Below are positions 8,261 to 15,996 of a stretch of DNA of 64,000 nucleotides, in pieces. How positions within the stretch are numbered: the stretch's first letter is position 1; every line of letters begins with the position of its first letter. The position numbers were made by a program, and so were the translations under genes. The stretch is from positions 26,130 to 90,129 of the forward strand of contig JADJVL010000024.1 of the NCBI GenBank assembly GCA_016710635.1, in the 5' to 3' direction. The DNA is from Holophagaceae bacterium. Lineage in GTDB: Bacteria > Acidobacteriota > Holophagae > Holophagales > Holophagaceae. The notes beneath the pieces are model-generated. The model ran no database searches. It was not told where the DNA came from and saw nothing but the letters and a program-made list of their open reading frames with translations.

Positions 8261-10081
8261 TCACACCCGCCGCCCGAAGCTCCGGTCCAGCTCCCCGAGG
8301 CTCAGCTTCTTGATGATCGGGCGCCCGTGAGGGCAGGTTTGCGGCACATCGCAGGCCATGAGGTCGGCGATGAGCTGGGTCGCGAGGGCGGGGCTCAGGC
8401 GCTCGTGCTTCTTGATGGCGGCGCGGCAGGCGAGCTCGGCGTTGAGGTCGCGGCGGAAGGCGTCCAGGTCGGGCTTCGCGCCGCGCTCCAGGCGGTGCAG
8501 CAGGTCCGTCAGCAGTGATTCCGGATCCCGCTCCGCCAGGAAGTCCGGCAGGGCCCGCACCACCAGCGCGTCCGCCCCGAAAGCCTCCACCTCGATCCCC
8601 ACCGCGTTCATCTCCTCCAGGAACGGCGCCAGCCGCGACACCGCCGCCGGCCCCAGGCCCAGCACCTTCGGCGGCAGCAGCGGCTGCACCGCCACCGCGT
8701 GGCGCCGCAGGAAGAGCCGCTCGAAGAGGATGCGCTCGTGGGCCACATGCTGGTCCACGATCCAGAGCTCCGGCTCCTTCTCCCCCCGCACCTCCGCGAT
8801 CAGGTAGGTCTGCTCGAAGGCCCCGAGGTAGCGCAGCTCGAGGTCCGCACCAATCTCCGCCCCGGCCTCCGCCGCCCCTTCGGCCGCCCCCATCGCCGGG
8901 AAGCCCGGCACCGGCTGGGTCGCGTAACCTCGGTCCAGGTCCCCGTCCTGGAAGGCCGCCGCCAGCACCGCCGACGCCCCCACGGCGGACGGCGCCTGCC
9001 ACAGCCGCGGGTGCGTCTGGGCGGACGCCCGCAACGGGCCCTCCGAATCCAGCTCCGCGGGCTTGGGCGGCAGCTCCAGCACCGACGCCAGCCCGCCCCG
9101 CAACTGCTCCCACGCCTCCCGCGTGCCCCGGGCGACCCAGGGGAAGATCCGGTGCGGCTCGCGGAAGCGCACTTCGGCCTTGGTGGGATGCACGTTCACG
9201 TCCACCGCCTCCGCCGGCAGGTCCAGGAAGAGCACGGCGGCGGGATAGGCGCCCTTGGGGAAGAAGCCCTCCCAGCCGTCCGCCAGGGCCGCCAGCAGCA
9301 GCCGGTCCCGCACGCTGCGCCCGTTCACGAAGAGGTAGAGGTGGTTGCGGTCCCGGAAGCTCAGGGCCGGCGGCGACAGGTAGCCCCGCAGCGTCCACGG
9401 CGCCTCGCCGTTCACGAAAGGCACCAGCGCCGCCATCTTCTCGCCGAGCAGGGGCGCGAGGCGGGCGCCGGGATCCGCCACCGGCGGCAGGTTCAATTCC
9501 GGGCCCCGGTCCGTGCGGATGCGCCAGTGCACCCCCGGCGTCGCCAGGGCGAGGCGCGTCGCCACGCCCCAGAGGTGCGCGTGCTCGGTCTCCACGCTCT
9601 TCAGGAAGCGCCGGCGGGCCGGCAGCTGGGCGAAGAGGTCCCGGGCGGTGACGGTGGTGCCGCGGCTGCGGGGCGCGGGCAGGACTTCCTTGATGATCCC
9701 GAACTCGCTGCGCAGGCGGTGCCCCTGGCCCTCCTCCTCCGCGCTGTGCAGCTCGAAGCGCGTCACGGACGCGATGGAGGGCAGGGCCTCGCCCCGGAAG
9801 CCGAAACTGCTCAGGTGGCCCAGGTCGTCGGCGTTGCGCACCTTGCTGGTGGCGTGGCGCTCCAGGGCCAGATAGAGGTCGTCCCGGCCCATGCCGCAGC
9901 CATCGTCGGAGACTTCCAGCAGCCGCCGACCGCCTTCCTCCCAGGCCAGATCAATGCGCGTGGCCCCGGCGTCCAGGGCGTTCTCCACCAGCTCCTTGAG
10001 CACGGAGGCCGGCCGCTCCACCACCTCCCCGGCGGCGATCTGGTTCGCCACCTGGTCGGAGAGGACGCGGATCTTGGGCAT
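8261..10081 (-). CDS. mutL: DNA mismatch repair protein MutL
   Basis: MutL links mismatch recognition by MutS to strand incision. The 606-residue protein has the GHKL ATPase N-terminus: IAAGEVVERPASVLKELVEN, DDGCGM, ATSK and GFRGEAL. After a variable linker (about residues 335-400) comes the C-terminal dimerisation domain. It carries the endonuclease metal motif in the form DQHVAHERILFE, plus ACRAAIKKHE and CPHGRP, so this MutL should nick DNA itself as in organisms lacking MutH. The stop codon lies 4 bases beyond the convergent methyltransferase end; bacterioferritin ends 26 bases upstream. Confidence 0.97.
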   Translation of the reverse strand: MPKIRVLSDQVANQIAAGEVVERPASVLKELVENALDAGATRIDLAWEEGGRRLLEVSDDGCGMGRDDLYLALERHATSKVRNADDLGHLSSFGFRGEALPSIASVTRFELHSAEEEGQGHRLRSEFGIIKEVLPAPRSRGTTVTARDLFAQLPARRRFLKSVETEHAHLWGVATRLALATPGVHWRIRTDRGPELNLPPVADPGARLAPLLGEKMAALVPFVNGEAPWTLRGYLSPPALSFRDRNHLYLFVNGRSVRDRLLLAALADGWEGFFPKGAYPAAVLFLDLPAEAVDVNVHPTKAEVRFREPHRIFPWVARGTREAWEQLRGGLASVLELPPKPAELDSEGPLRASAQTHPRLWQAPSAVGASAVLAAAFQDGDLDRGYATQPVPGFPAMGAAEGAAEAGAEIGADLELRYLGAFEQTYLIAEVRGEKEPELWIVDQHVAHERILFERLFLRRHAVAVQPLLPPKVLGLGPAAVSRLAPFLEEMNAVGIEVEAFGADALVVRALPDFLAERDPESLLTDLLHRLERGAKPDLDAFRRDLNAELACRAAIKKHERLSPALATQLIADLMACDVPQTCPHGRPIIKKLSLGELDRSFGRRV

Positions 10082-10107
10082 GCGTCCAGTCTACGGGGCG
10101 GAAGGCC

Positions 10108-10587
10108 TCAGCCGGTGGGATCCCCCGCCAGGCTTTGCAGGAAGTTCGGCAGGCCCACCTGGTCGCAGAGGGTGAGGTTGGTCTCGATCCAGTCCACCCC
10201 TTCCTCCTCGCTGAGGAGGATCTCCGCCAGCAGCTCGCGGGTGCCGAAGTCCTTCTTCGCCTCGCACTCCACGATGGCGGCCTTCAGGGTCATGATCGCC
10301 TCCACCTCGAGGGCGAGGTCGCACTGCAGGACTTCCTTGGCGTGTTCGCCGATGCGCAGCTTGCCGAGCTCCTGCAGGTTGGGCAGCCCTTCGAGGAAGA
10401 GGATCCGCTCGATGAGGCGGTCCGCGTGCTTCATCTCCTCCAGGGACTCCTTGTACTCGCGCTCGCCCAGGCGCTTCAGGCCCCAGTTCTTCGCGATGCG
10501 GGCGTGGAGGAAGTACTGGTTGATGGCGGTGAGCTCGTTCTTCAGGACCTTGTTGAGGTGCTGCAGGATCGCCTTGTCGCCCTTCAT
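10108..10587 (-). CDS. bfr: Bacterioferritin
   Basis: Bacterioferritin stores iron as a ferric mineral inside a 24-mer and detoxifies Fe(II) and peroxide. The 159-residue protein is full length. It has the four-helix ferritin ligands: KNELTAINQYFLHARI (Glu), EEMKHADRLIERILFLEG (Glu and His), LEVEAIMTLKAAI and AEILLSEEEGVDWIETNL. The Met52-type haem ligand region corresponds to the sequence just before KHADRL. A GGAGGGGAC ribosome site precedes the ATG at 10587, which rules out the much longer frame. It lies 71 bases behind bfd, its usual partner. Confidence 0.95.
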   Translation of the reverse strand: MKGDKAILQHLNKVLKNELTAINQYFLHARIAKNWGLKRLGEREYKESLEEMKHADRLIERILFLEGLPNLQELGKLRIGEHAKEVLQCDLALEVEAIMTLKAAIVECEAKKDFGTRELLAEILLSEEEGVDWIETNLTLCDQVGLPNFLQSLAGDPTG

Positions 10588-10658
10588 GTCCCCTCCGGTG
10601 GCCGAGTCTCCACGGTAGGCCGAAGGCACGGCGGGATCAATTTGGATTCGGGCCGGCT

Positions 10659-10898
10659 TCAGCTGGCGAGGCGGTCCAGGTCCGCAGGACCACCGTGGGC
10701 CAGGGCGCAAGCCTGTTCCAGGGCCTCGGTCTCCCGGAGCACGTCCTGGACCAGACGGCGGATGTCGGGGATGCACATGCGGCACTGGGGCGAGGCCCCC
10801 ATGGCCCGGAAGACCTCCATGGGCGTGCGGGCCCCCTTGTCCGTGACGCAAGCCCGGATGTCGCTTTCCCGGATGGCGTTGCATACGCAGACGTACAT
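10659..10898 (-). CDS. bfd: Bacterioferritin-associated ferredoxin (BFD-like [2Fe-2S] protein)
   Basis: Bfd passes electrons to bacterioferritin so stored iron can be released. The 79-residue product starts MYVCVCNAIRESDI and contains the four cysteines of the BFD cluster in the order C-x-C then C-x2-C (CVC and CRMC). An AGGAGG lies 10 bases before the ATG at 10898; an in-frame ATG eight codons upstream is less likely because family members start at MYVC. A Fur-box-like sequence lies 45-62 bases upstream, consistent with iron repression. Confidence 0.93.
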   Translation of the reverse strand: MYVCVCNAIRESDIRACVTDKGARTPMEVFRAMGASPQCRMCIPDIRRLVQDVLRETEALEQACALAHGGPADLDRLAS

Positions 10899-10942
10899 GG
10901 GTTCCGTGCCTCCTGGATCCATTCTACGATGCTGCGACGAAG

Positions 10943-10960
10943 TATCAATCTCAATATGAT
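10943..10960 (-). promoter_or_regulatory. Fur-box-like sequence upstream of bfd
   Basis: Read on the minus strand the site is ATCATATTGAGATTGATA, an AT-rich island in GC-rich DNA with the repeated nATnAT texture of Fur sites. It shares the 10-mer TTGAGATTGA with the sequence at 14233-14250 before apbE. Only these two positions with this 10-mer were noticed. Binding is inferred. Confidence 0.4.
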
Positions 10961-10965
10961 CCCGG

Positions 10966-11415
10966 TCACTCCAGCCCGGAAGCCCGGTTCTCCCGGGCCT
11001 GTTCCCAGGTGCGGACCAGGTGCACGCCGTAGCCCGCCAGGAAGGCGAGGCTGGCGACGCCGTGGACCCAGGCCCAGCCGTTCCGCCAGGCCGGATCCAC
11101 CGCCACCTGGAGGAGGTACCCCGACAGGATCATGGGGGCCAGGACCGCCACCGCCGCCAGCCCCGAGCGTCGGCCCACGGAGGCGCCGCGCTGGAACATG
11201 GGCTGCACGTGGCCCCGCACCAGCACACCGAGGGTGAAGAGCAGCAGCGGGGAGGCCAGGACATGCCCATGCTGCAGCAGCGCCTGGGCGGGATGCGGCT
11301 CCGGGCCGAAGTCCCCCGGCCGCTGGCCGAAATAGCGGAACCAGCCATACAGCAGCCCCGTGCCCGCCGTCAGGAATGCAGACAGGTGCAGGCAGGCCCG
11401 CTCCAGCGCCGTCAT
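10966..11415 (-). CDS. Four-helix membrane protein with conserved-looking histidines (putative cytochrome b-type partner)
   Basis: The 149-residue product has four predicted membrane helices (about residues 8-26, 52-70, 86-104 and 115-133). Histidines sit near helix ends (H10, H49/H51, H69, H118, H132), an arrangement expected of a small b-type cytochrome of the DUF4405/ferric-reductase-like kind; haem binding is inference. Its ATG at 11415 overlaps the stop of the FMN-binding protein gene by four bases. That coupling suggests it passes electrons across the membrane to the flavinylated protein. The long upstream extension of the frame is not used because it is out-of-frame shadow of the neighbouring gene. 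Confidence 0.7.
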   Translation of the reverse strand: MTALERACLHLSAFLTAGTGLLYGWFRYFGQRPGDFGPEPHPAQALLQHGHVLASPLLLFTLGVLVRGHVQPMFQRGASVGRRSGLAAVAVLAPMILSGYLLQVAVDPAWRNGWAWVHGVASLAFLAGYGVHLVRTWEQARENRASGLE

Positions 11416-11957
11416 TGGCCGGGCCCATAAAGGACGCGCCAGATCGCCAGGCAGCGCCGGGATGCATCCGTGAGCGCATTGGCGGTGAGCGTCGCCCCGG
11501 AAAGGGGCCGGATGCCCCGGTTCAACTTGAAGTCCGGATCCAGTCCATGGCCTTCCAATTGTTTCTTCCAGGCCTCCTTGGCCATGTACTCCTGCGGTTC
11601 GCGGAAGGCGACCACCTCGACCCTCAGGATCCTGCCCTCTGCGCCGATGGCCACCATGGCGGTCTCGTTCAGCGTGCGGACGCGGTGAGTGTCGAAAAAG
11701 GCCACGCCCAGCAGCTTCCCGTCCTTCCGGGCTTCGTAGGCGACGATCCAGAGGCCCGGGAATTCCACTCCCGCAAGCGTCTTCGCTAGGCGTGCCTGGG
11801 GCTCCGTCAGGAAATGCTCCTTCCGGAGGAAGGCCGCGCCGGGAAAGGCGAGGGCGAGGGCCTGGTCCTGGGTGGGCAGGGCCGCGCAAAGCGGGCCTGG
11901 CGTGGCGCTTGCGGCGAGGGCCGCGGCCAGGAGGATTCGGGAACCGGAAAGGGGCAT
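11412..11957 (-). CDS. Secreted FMN-binding domain protein with flavinylation motif
   Basis: The 181-residue protein starts with a signal peptide (MPLSGSRILLAAALAASATPGPLCA). Its C-terminal half is an FMN-binding domain ending in RPLSGATLTANAL; SGATLT fits the S/T-G-A-S/T-x-S/T motif, with Thr158 the expected attachment point for covalent FMN. ApbE two genes upstream is the enzyme that makes this bond. The protein should therefore be a periplasmic covalent flavoprotein that carries electrons. It is translationally coupled to the four-helix membrane protein and follows the porin gene by 28 bases. Confidence 0.87.
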   Translation of the reverse strand: MPLSGSRILLAAALAASATPGPLCAALPTQDQALALAFPGAAFLRKEHFLTEPQARLAKTLAGVEFPGLWIVAYEARKDGKLLGVAFFDTHRVRTLNETAMVAIGAEGRILRVEVVAFREPQEYMAKEAWKKQLEGHGLDPDFKLNRGIRPLSGATLTANALTDASRRCLAIWRVLYGPGQ

Positions 11958-11985
11958 GATGGGCTCCAGATTAGCGACCGGGGCC

Positions 11986-13272
11986 TCAGAAGTAGTAGCC
12001 GAAGCCCAGGTTCACCTGGTTCCGGCCCTTGCGGGCGCGGTTCTCGATGGTCTGCAGGTCCGCCTTGAAGGCGATCTGCGGGATGGGCTTGTAGACCAGG
12101 CCGACCGTGCGCAGGGACTGGTCGTTGGCCTTGTCGGCGGTGACCCCGGCGACAACCTCCTGCTGGGTGTTGGCGCGTTCAAAGCGCACGAAGGGCAGCA
12201 GGGCCTGCCGGCCGAAGCGGCCCCCCAGCACGTCGTAGCCCACTTCGAGGTAGCCGCCGAACTGCTTCGTGCCCAGTTCCCGCGCCGCCGCCGGCGTCGC
12301 CGCCTTCACGCCGGCCTCGCTGTTGGTCATGCGGGCGTAGAGGCCCCGAGCCTGGAGGCCGCGCCAGCGGTACTCGCCGTGGGCCTCCAGGATGGCCGTC
12401 GTGATGGGCTCGCCGCTGAGGGTGGCGGTCTGGTCGTTCTGGTTGCTGTTGCCCCGGTAGAAGCTGACGCCGAAGGTGGCGCCGGGCAACGGGTTCCAGT
12501 CGAGGCGGCCGGTGTAGGCGAGGCTTTCCGCCAGGGCGCTGCCCCCGTTCTGGCGTCCGCCGCGGATGCCGGCCTTGGTGAAGCGATCCGCCCGCAGGCC
12601 GTTCACCAGATAGAAGCGATAGCTGAGATTGCCGGGCAGCTCGCCATGGATGCCGAGGCCATTCTCCCGCCAGGTGGTCGGGATGATGGCGGTCTCGGTG
12701 ACCGGACGTTTGGCGCCCAGGTAGGTGGGCGGCTCGTGGATCTCGTTGATGAAGCCCATGGGGATCAGCAGCATGCCCGCGCGCGCGTTGAAGGCCTTGT
12801 TGAGCAGGACGTCCAGGTAGGCGAATTCCACGGACACCGAACCGCCGTCGTTCGCGCTGTTGCTGGTCTTGGCGTGCTCGAACTCCAGCTCCGTATTGAA
12901 CACGAAAGTCTCGTTGAACTTGTAGCCCACGTAGAGGATCTGCCGCGCGAAGTCCACGGTGTTGGCCTTGGGGCTGTAAGTCCCATCCTCGAGCTTCGCG
13001 TCGAAGTTCTCGTAGAGCACTTCTCCGTAGCCGCCGATGCTGAGGCCACCCTTGGTCTCGTAGACCTTGGAAGCGGCCGGGGCGAGGCCGAACTTGCCAC
13101 CCTCCGCCGCCTGGGGCACCTGTGCACCGGTCTTCTGGGCCTCCAGTTCCCGGCTGAGGATCTCCAACTTGCGCTCCAGGTCCGCGACGCGCTTTTCCGT
13201 ATCGGGCTTGTCCTGTGAGAAGGCCGGCGCGGCGGCGAGGACGAGGGCGAGGATGGTGGTCAGGAATTTCAT
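11986..13272 (-). CDS. Outer-membrane porin with N-terminal coiled coil
   Basis: The 428-residue protein has a signal peptide ending around AFSQ, a short coiled coil (EKRVADLERKLEILSRELEA) and then alternating beta-strand sequence to a C-terminal aromatic residue (FGYYF). This is the usual layout of phosphate-selective-type porins (OprO/OprP-like) and similar trimeric porins. The MGFINEIHEPPTYLG segment is typical of that group. The start at 13272 overlaps the apbE stop by four bases. Substrate is unknown; context suggests uptake of iron complexes or exchange with an extracellular electron carrier. Confidence 0.85.
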   Translation of the reverse strand: MKFLTTILALVLAAAPAFSQDKPDTEKRVADLERKLEILSRELEAQKTGAQVPQAAEGGKFGLAPAASKVYETKGGLSIGGYGEVLYENFDAKLEDGTYSPKANTVDFARQILYVGYKFNETFVFNTELEFEHAKTSNSANDGGSVSVEFAYLDVLLNKAFNARAGMLLIPMGFINEIHEPPTYLGAKRPVTETAIIPTTWRENGLGIHGELPGNLSYRFYLVNGLRADRFTKAGIRGGRQNGGSALAESLAYTGRLDWNPLPGATFGVSFYRGNSNQNDQTATLSGEPITTAILEAHGEYRWRGLQARGLYARMTNSEAGVKAATPAAARELGTKQFGGYLEVGYDVLGGRFGRQALLPFVRFERANTQQEVVAGVTADKANDQSLRTVGLVYKPIPQIAFKADLQTIENRARKGRNQVNLGFGYYF

Positions 13273-14222
13273 TGCGACTCCTTGGTCGTGAGCAGGCCCC
13301 GGAACTCGCGCGTCATGCGCACGCGGCCATCGTTGAGAAGAAAACAGGCGGGAAGGTGGCGGCGCCGGGCCCAGCGCAGGCCCCGCGTCGGCCCCATGAC
13401 GTAGAGGGCCGTGGAGAGCAGGTCCGCCTCCAGCGCCGAGGGCATCACCACGGAGGCGCTGCCCCAGGCGGGACTGGGCCTGCCCGTCCGCGGATCGAGG
13501 ATGTGCCGGCCCCGTTCGGAGGTCCCGCTGGTGGAAAGGGAGGCGTTCCGCAAATGCAGGCTGAGGCGCGGAAGCTGGCGGTCCCCGGGTGTGGCGATGG
13601 CGACGGTCGTCTCACCCACCGCCGCGAGCTGGCCGCCGAAATCGAAGAGCCCCGTTTCGACTCCGCGCTCCTTCACCCGCAGGACCGCGCGGTCCAGGGC
13701 ATATCCCTTGAGGAAGCCGCCCTCCTCCACGCCGGCGTCCAGGTGTTCGAGCTTCGCGGTGCCCGCCACCGGATCGAGGAGGAGATGGCGCGCGCCGCTG
13801 GCCCGGCGTGCCAGGGCGAGTTCCCGCGAGGAAGGCGTCCGGCCCCGGCCGCGAAGGTCCCAAGCCTCCAGCAGCGGCATGAGGGCTGGATCGAAGGCGC
13901 CTCCGGTGCGGACGCTCCACGCCTTCGTGTTCTCCAGAAGCGCGAGCCATTCCGGCTCCATGGGGACCGGACGGCCTTCCGCCCGGTTCAAGCCCGACCA
14001 GGCGGACTCCGGCCGCCAGGTGGAGCAGGCCGCCTCGATTCGCTCCACCTCCAGGAGGGCGGCTTCGGTGGCGGCGGCGAGGCGCGCCGGGTCGGTCCCC
14101 TCGACCCGCAGCCGGAGGGAGGTGCCCATGGCCAGGACGGTCCGGTCCAGTTCCCCGGCAACGCAGGTCCCGGAACCGAGCAGGGCCAGGGTGATCGAAG
14201 CGATGGAGCGGATGCGGAGCAA
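13269..14222 (-). CDS. apbE: FAD:protein FMN transferase ApbE
   Basis: ApbE transfers FMN from FAD to a Thr or Ser of exported flavoproteins. The 317-residue product has a signal peptide and the family motifs MGTSLRLRV, DPALMPLLEAW, GGFLKGYALDRA, a FDFGGQLA strand, HILDPRTGRP and ADLLSTALYVMG with the metal-binding Asp. The start is TTG at 14222 with GAGG five bases upstream. It is the first gene of a tightly packed set with the porin, the FMN-binding target protein and a membrane protein, so its substrate is very probably the SGATLT protein of the same operon. Confidence 0.94.
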   Translation of the reverse strand: MLRIRSIASITLALLGSGTCVAGELDRTVLAMGTSLRLRVEGTDPARLAAATEAALLEVERIEAACSTWRPESAWSGLNRAEGRPVPMEPEWLALLENTKAWSVRTGGAFDPALMPLLEAWDLRGRGRTPSSRELALARRASGARHLLLDPVAGTAKLEHLDAGVEEGGFLKGYALDRAVLRVKERGVETGLFDFGGQLAAVGETTVAIATPGDRQLPRLSLHLRNASLSTSGTSERGRHILDPRTGRPSPAWGSASVVMPSALEADLLSTALYVMGPTRGLRWARRRHLPACFLLNDGRVRMTREFRGLLTTKESQ

Positions 14223-14232
14223 GAGGACCTCG

Positions 14233-14250
14233 TTGAGATTGAGTCTCTAT
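14233..14250 (-). promoter_or_regulatory. Fur-box-like sequence upstream of apbE
   Basis: The sequence TTGAGATTGAGTCTCTAT contains a partial palindrome (GAGA...TCTC) and the same TTGAGATTGA 10-mer seen before bfd. It lies 11-28 bases upstream of the apbE start within an AT-rich island, where a repressor could block transcription. Iron control of this operon is inferred. Confidence 0.4.
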
Positions 14251-14450
14251 ATTTTCGATGTTGCCGTCAACCCCCCTTGTACCCGTGCGGATTCAAGCGT
14301 GTCGAAGATCACTGGGACCGGGATTAGCGAGCGGCCGGTTCCCTTGCTTTCGCCCTGCCTGGACCTCGGCGCCCGCCGGCATCCTCGAGATCGAAGGCGA
14401 ACCGTGAAAGGCTGGAACCCTATGCCGCTCCTCCCCCGCGCCGAAGCCCC

Positions 14451-15650
14451 GTGATCTTCTTCGCCCTCTTCGCCTTCATCCTCGCCGTGCAGCTCCTGCA
14501 CTGGCACGTGCTGCGGCGCATCGCGCCGGACGCCCTGCGCCCCTGGCTGCCCTGGATCCTGCTGGTCCTGCACCTGCCGCTGATCCTCTTTTTCGCCATG
14601 CGCTTCACCGGCAACACCACCCACGGGTTCGGCCACGCCCTGCGTCCCTTCGCCCGCATCGGCTTCTATTTCCAGGCCTTCACCGCCATGCACCTCGCCA
14701 TCCTCGCGGCGGCCGAATGCCTCTGGTGGTGGCGGGCGCGGCACCAGCTGCCGCCCATCGAAACCGAAGCGGAGGCCGAGGTGGAGGGCCACGATCCGGT
14801 GCGGCGGGCCTTCCTTCGCAAGGTTGCGGTCTCGGGGTTCGGGGCGGCGACGGCGGGGGTGACCTTCGGCGCGTCCAGGGCCTACTTCGAGCCTTCCATC
14901 ACCCGGCTCACGCTTGCTTTTGACGATCTGCCCAGGGAGTTCGACGGCCTGCGGATCGTCCAGCTCTCCGACCTGCACGTGGGACCGCTCATCGGTCCGA
15001 GCAGCGTCGAGCGCTGGCGCCGGTTGACCCTTCGGGAACGCCCCGACCTGCTCCTGCTCACCGGCGACATCGTGGACACCCTGCCCGAGGAGGCGGGGCC
15101 GTTCCTCGCAGCCTTCCGGGACGTCCCGGCGCCTTCGGGCCGCTTCGCGATTCTCGGCAACCACGACTACTTCACGGACCCCGTCCCACTCTGGAACAAC
15201 CTGAAGGCTTCCGGCTGGCACTGCCTGGAGAACGCCAACGCGCTGGTGGAGCGCGGCTCCGCCTGCCTGGCGATCATGGGGCTCCAGGATCCCCAGGCCA
15301 CCAATGGACGCTTCCGCGGCATCAGGTTCGGCCCCGGACCTTCCTGGATCTCAGCCTCGAGGGATATCCCGGAGCACGCCTGGAAATTGTGCCTCAGCCA
15401 CCGCCCCGACGACTGGAACCTCGCCCGCCTCGGCGGCGCCCGCCTCACCCTGAGCGGCCACACCCACGGCGGGCAGATCAACCTCTTTCCCGGCCTGAAC
15501 ACCGCGCGGCTCCTCGGCCCCTACACCCGCGGGGAGTACCGGGAAGGCCGGGACTTGCTCTATGTCAGCCGGGGCCTCGGCGTGGTCGCCCTGCCCCTGC
15601 GGATCGGCGCCGATCCCGAGCTGGTGGTGATCACCCTTAAGCGCGGCTGA
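14451..15650 (+). CDS. Membrane-anchored metallophosphoesterase (YkuE/YaeI-like)
   Basis: The 399-residue protein has three to four N-terminal membrane helices (residues 1 to about 100). A twin-arginine-like segment RRAFLRKVAVSGFGAATAG follows, then a calcineurin-like phosphoesterase domain. Metal-binding motifs are complete: DLHVG, GDIVD, GNHDY, the SHRPDD histidine and GHTHGGQ. Relatives hydrolyse phosphodiester lipids or UDP-linked precursors; the substrate here is unknown. GTG at 14451 is used as the start because no better in-frame codon lies upstream. The 228-base gap to the divergent apbE holds the promoters. Confidence 0.88.
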   Translation: MIFFALFAFILAVQLLHWHVLRRIAPDALRPWLPWILLVLHLPLILFFAMRFTGNTTHGFGHALRPFARIGFYFQAFTAMHLAILAAAECLWWWRARHQLPPIETEAEAEVEGHDPVRRAFLRKVAVSGFGAATAGVTFGASRAYFEPSITRLTLAFDDLPREFDGLRIVQLSDLHVGPLIGPSSVERWRRLTLRERPDLLLLTGDIVDTLPEEAGPFLAAFRDVPAPSGRFAILGNHDYFTDPVPLWNNLKASGWHCLENANALVERGSACLAIMGLQDPQATNGRFRGIRFGPGPSWISASRDIPEHAWKLCLSHRPDDWNLARLGGARLTLSGHTHGGQINLFPGLNTARLLGPYTRGEYREGRDLLYVSRGLGVVALPLRIGADPELVVITLKRG

Positions 15651-15651
15651 T

Positions 15652-15996
15652 TCAGGTCGTGCCGCCGCACTCCTCGCACACTTCCCGGCGCAGGTAGTCC
15701 GCGAGGCGCTCCCGGTCCCGCGTGCGGGCCCTCAGGAAGATGGGGACCCAGAGCAGCGCCAGCCCGGCCATGGGCAGCGAAGTCAGCCACAGCCTGCCCG
15801 GCGACGCGAAGAAGGGCGTCAGGCCCGCGATCCACACCAGCACCGCCAGGATGAAGCCGTGGATGCTGGCGCGGCGGGTCGGGGGCGCGATGCGCCCCAG
15901 CAGGTCCAGATCGGGGTCCGCCTTCCGGACCTCGTCCTCGTAGCGCTCATGCTGGAAGACCAGGCGATCCGACTGGCAATGGGGACAAGCCTTCAT
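15652..15996 (-). CDS. Small zinc-ribbon membrane protein
   Basis: The 114-residue protein starts with a Cys pair (MKACPHCQ) and ends with another (CEECGG), which can form a split zinc ribbon. Two membrane helices lie between (about residues 45-85). I do not recognise a named family. It ends one base beyond the metallophosphoesterase gene, and its ATG overlaps the stop of the upstream M28 peptidase gene by four bases, so it is probably cotranscribed with that gene. Confidence 0.75.
   Translation of the reverse strand: MKACPHCQSDRLVFQHERYEDEVRKADPDLDLLGRIAPPTRRASIHGFILAVLVWIAGLTPFFASPGRLWLTSLPMAGLALLWVPIFLRARTRDRERLADYLRREVCEECGGTT

Noticed and set aside
11872..13218. 448-codon plus-strand frame
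   Set aside because: Antisense of the porin, which has signal peptide and C-terminal aromatic residue.
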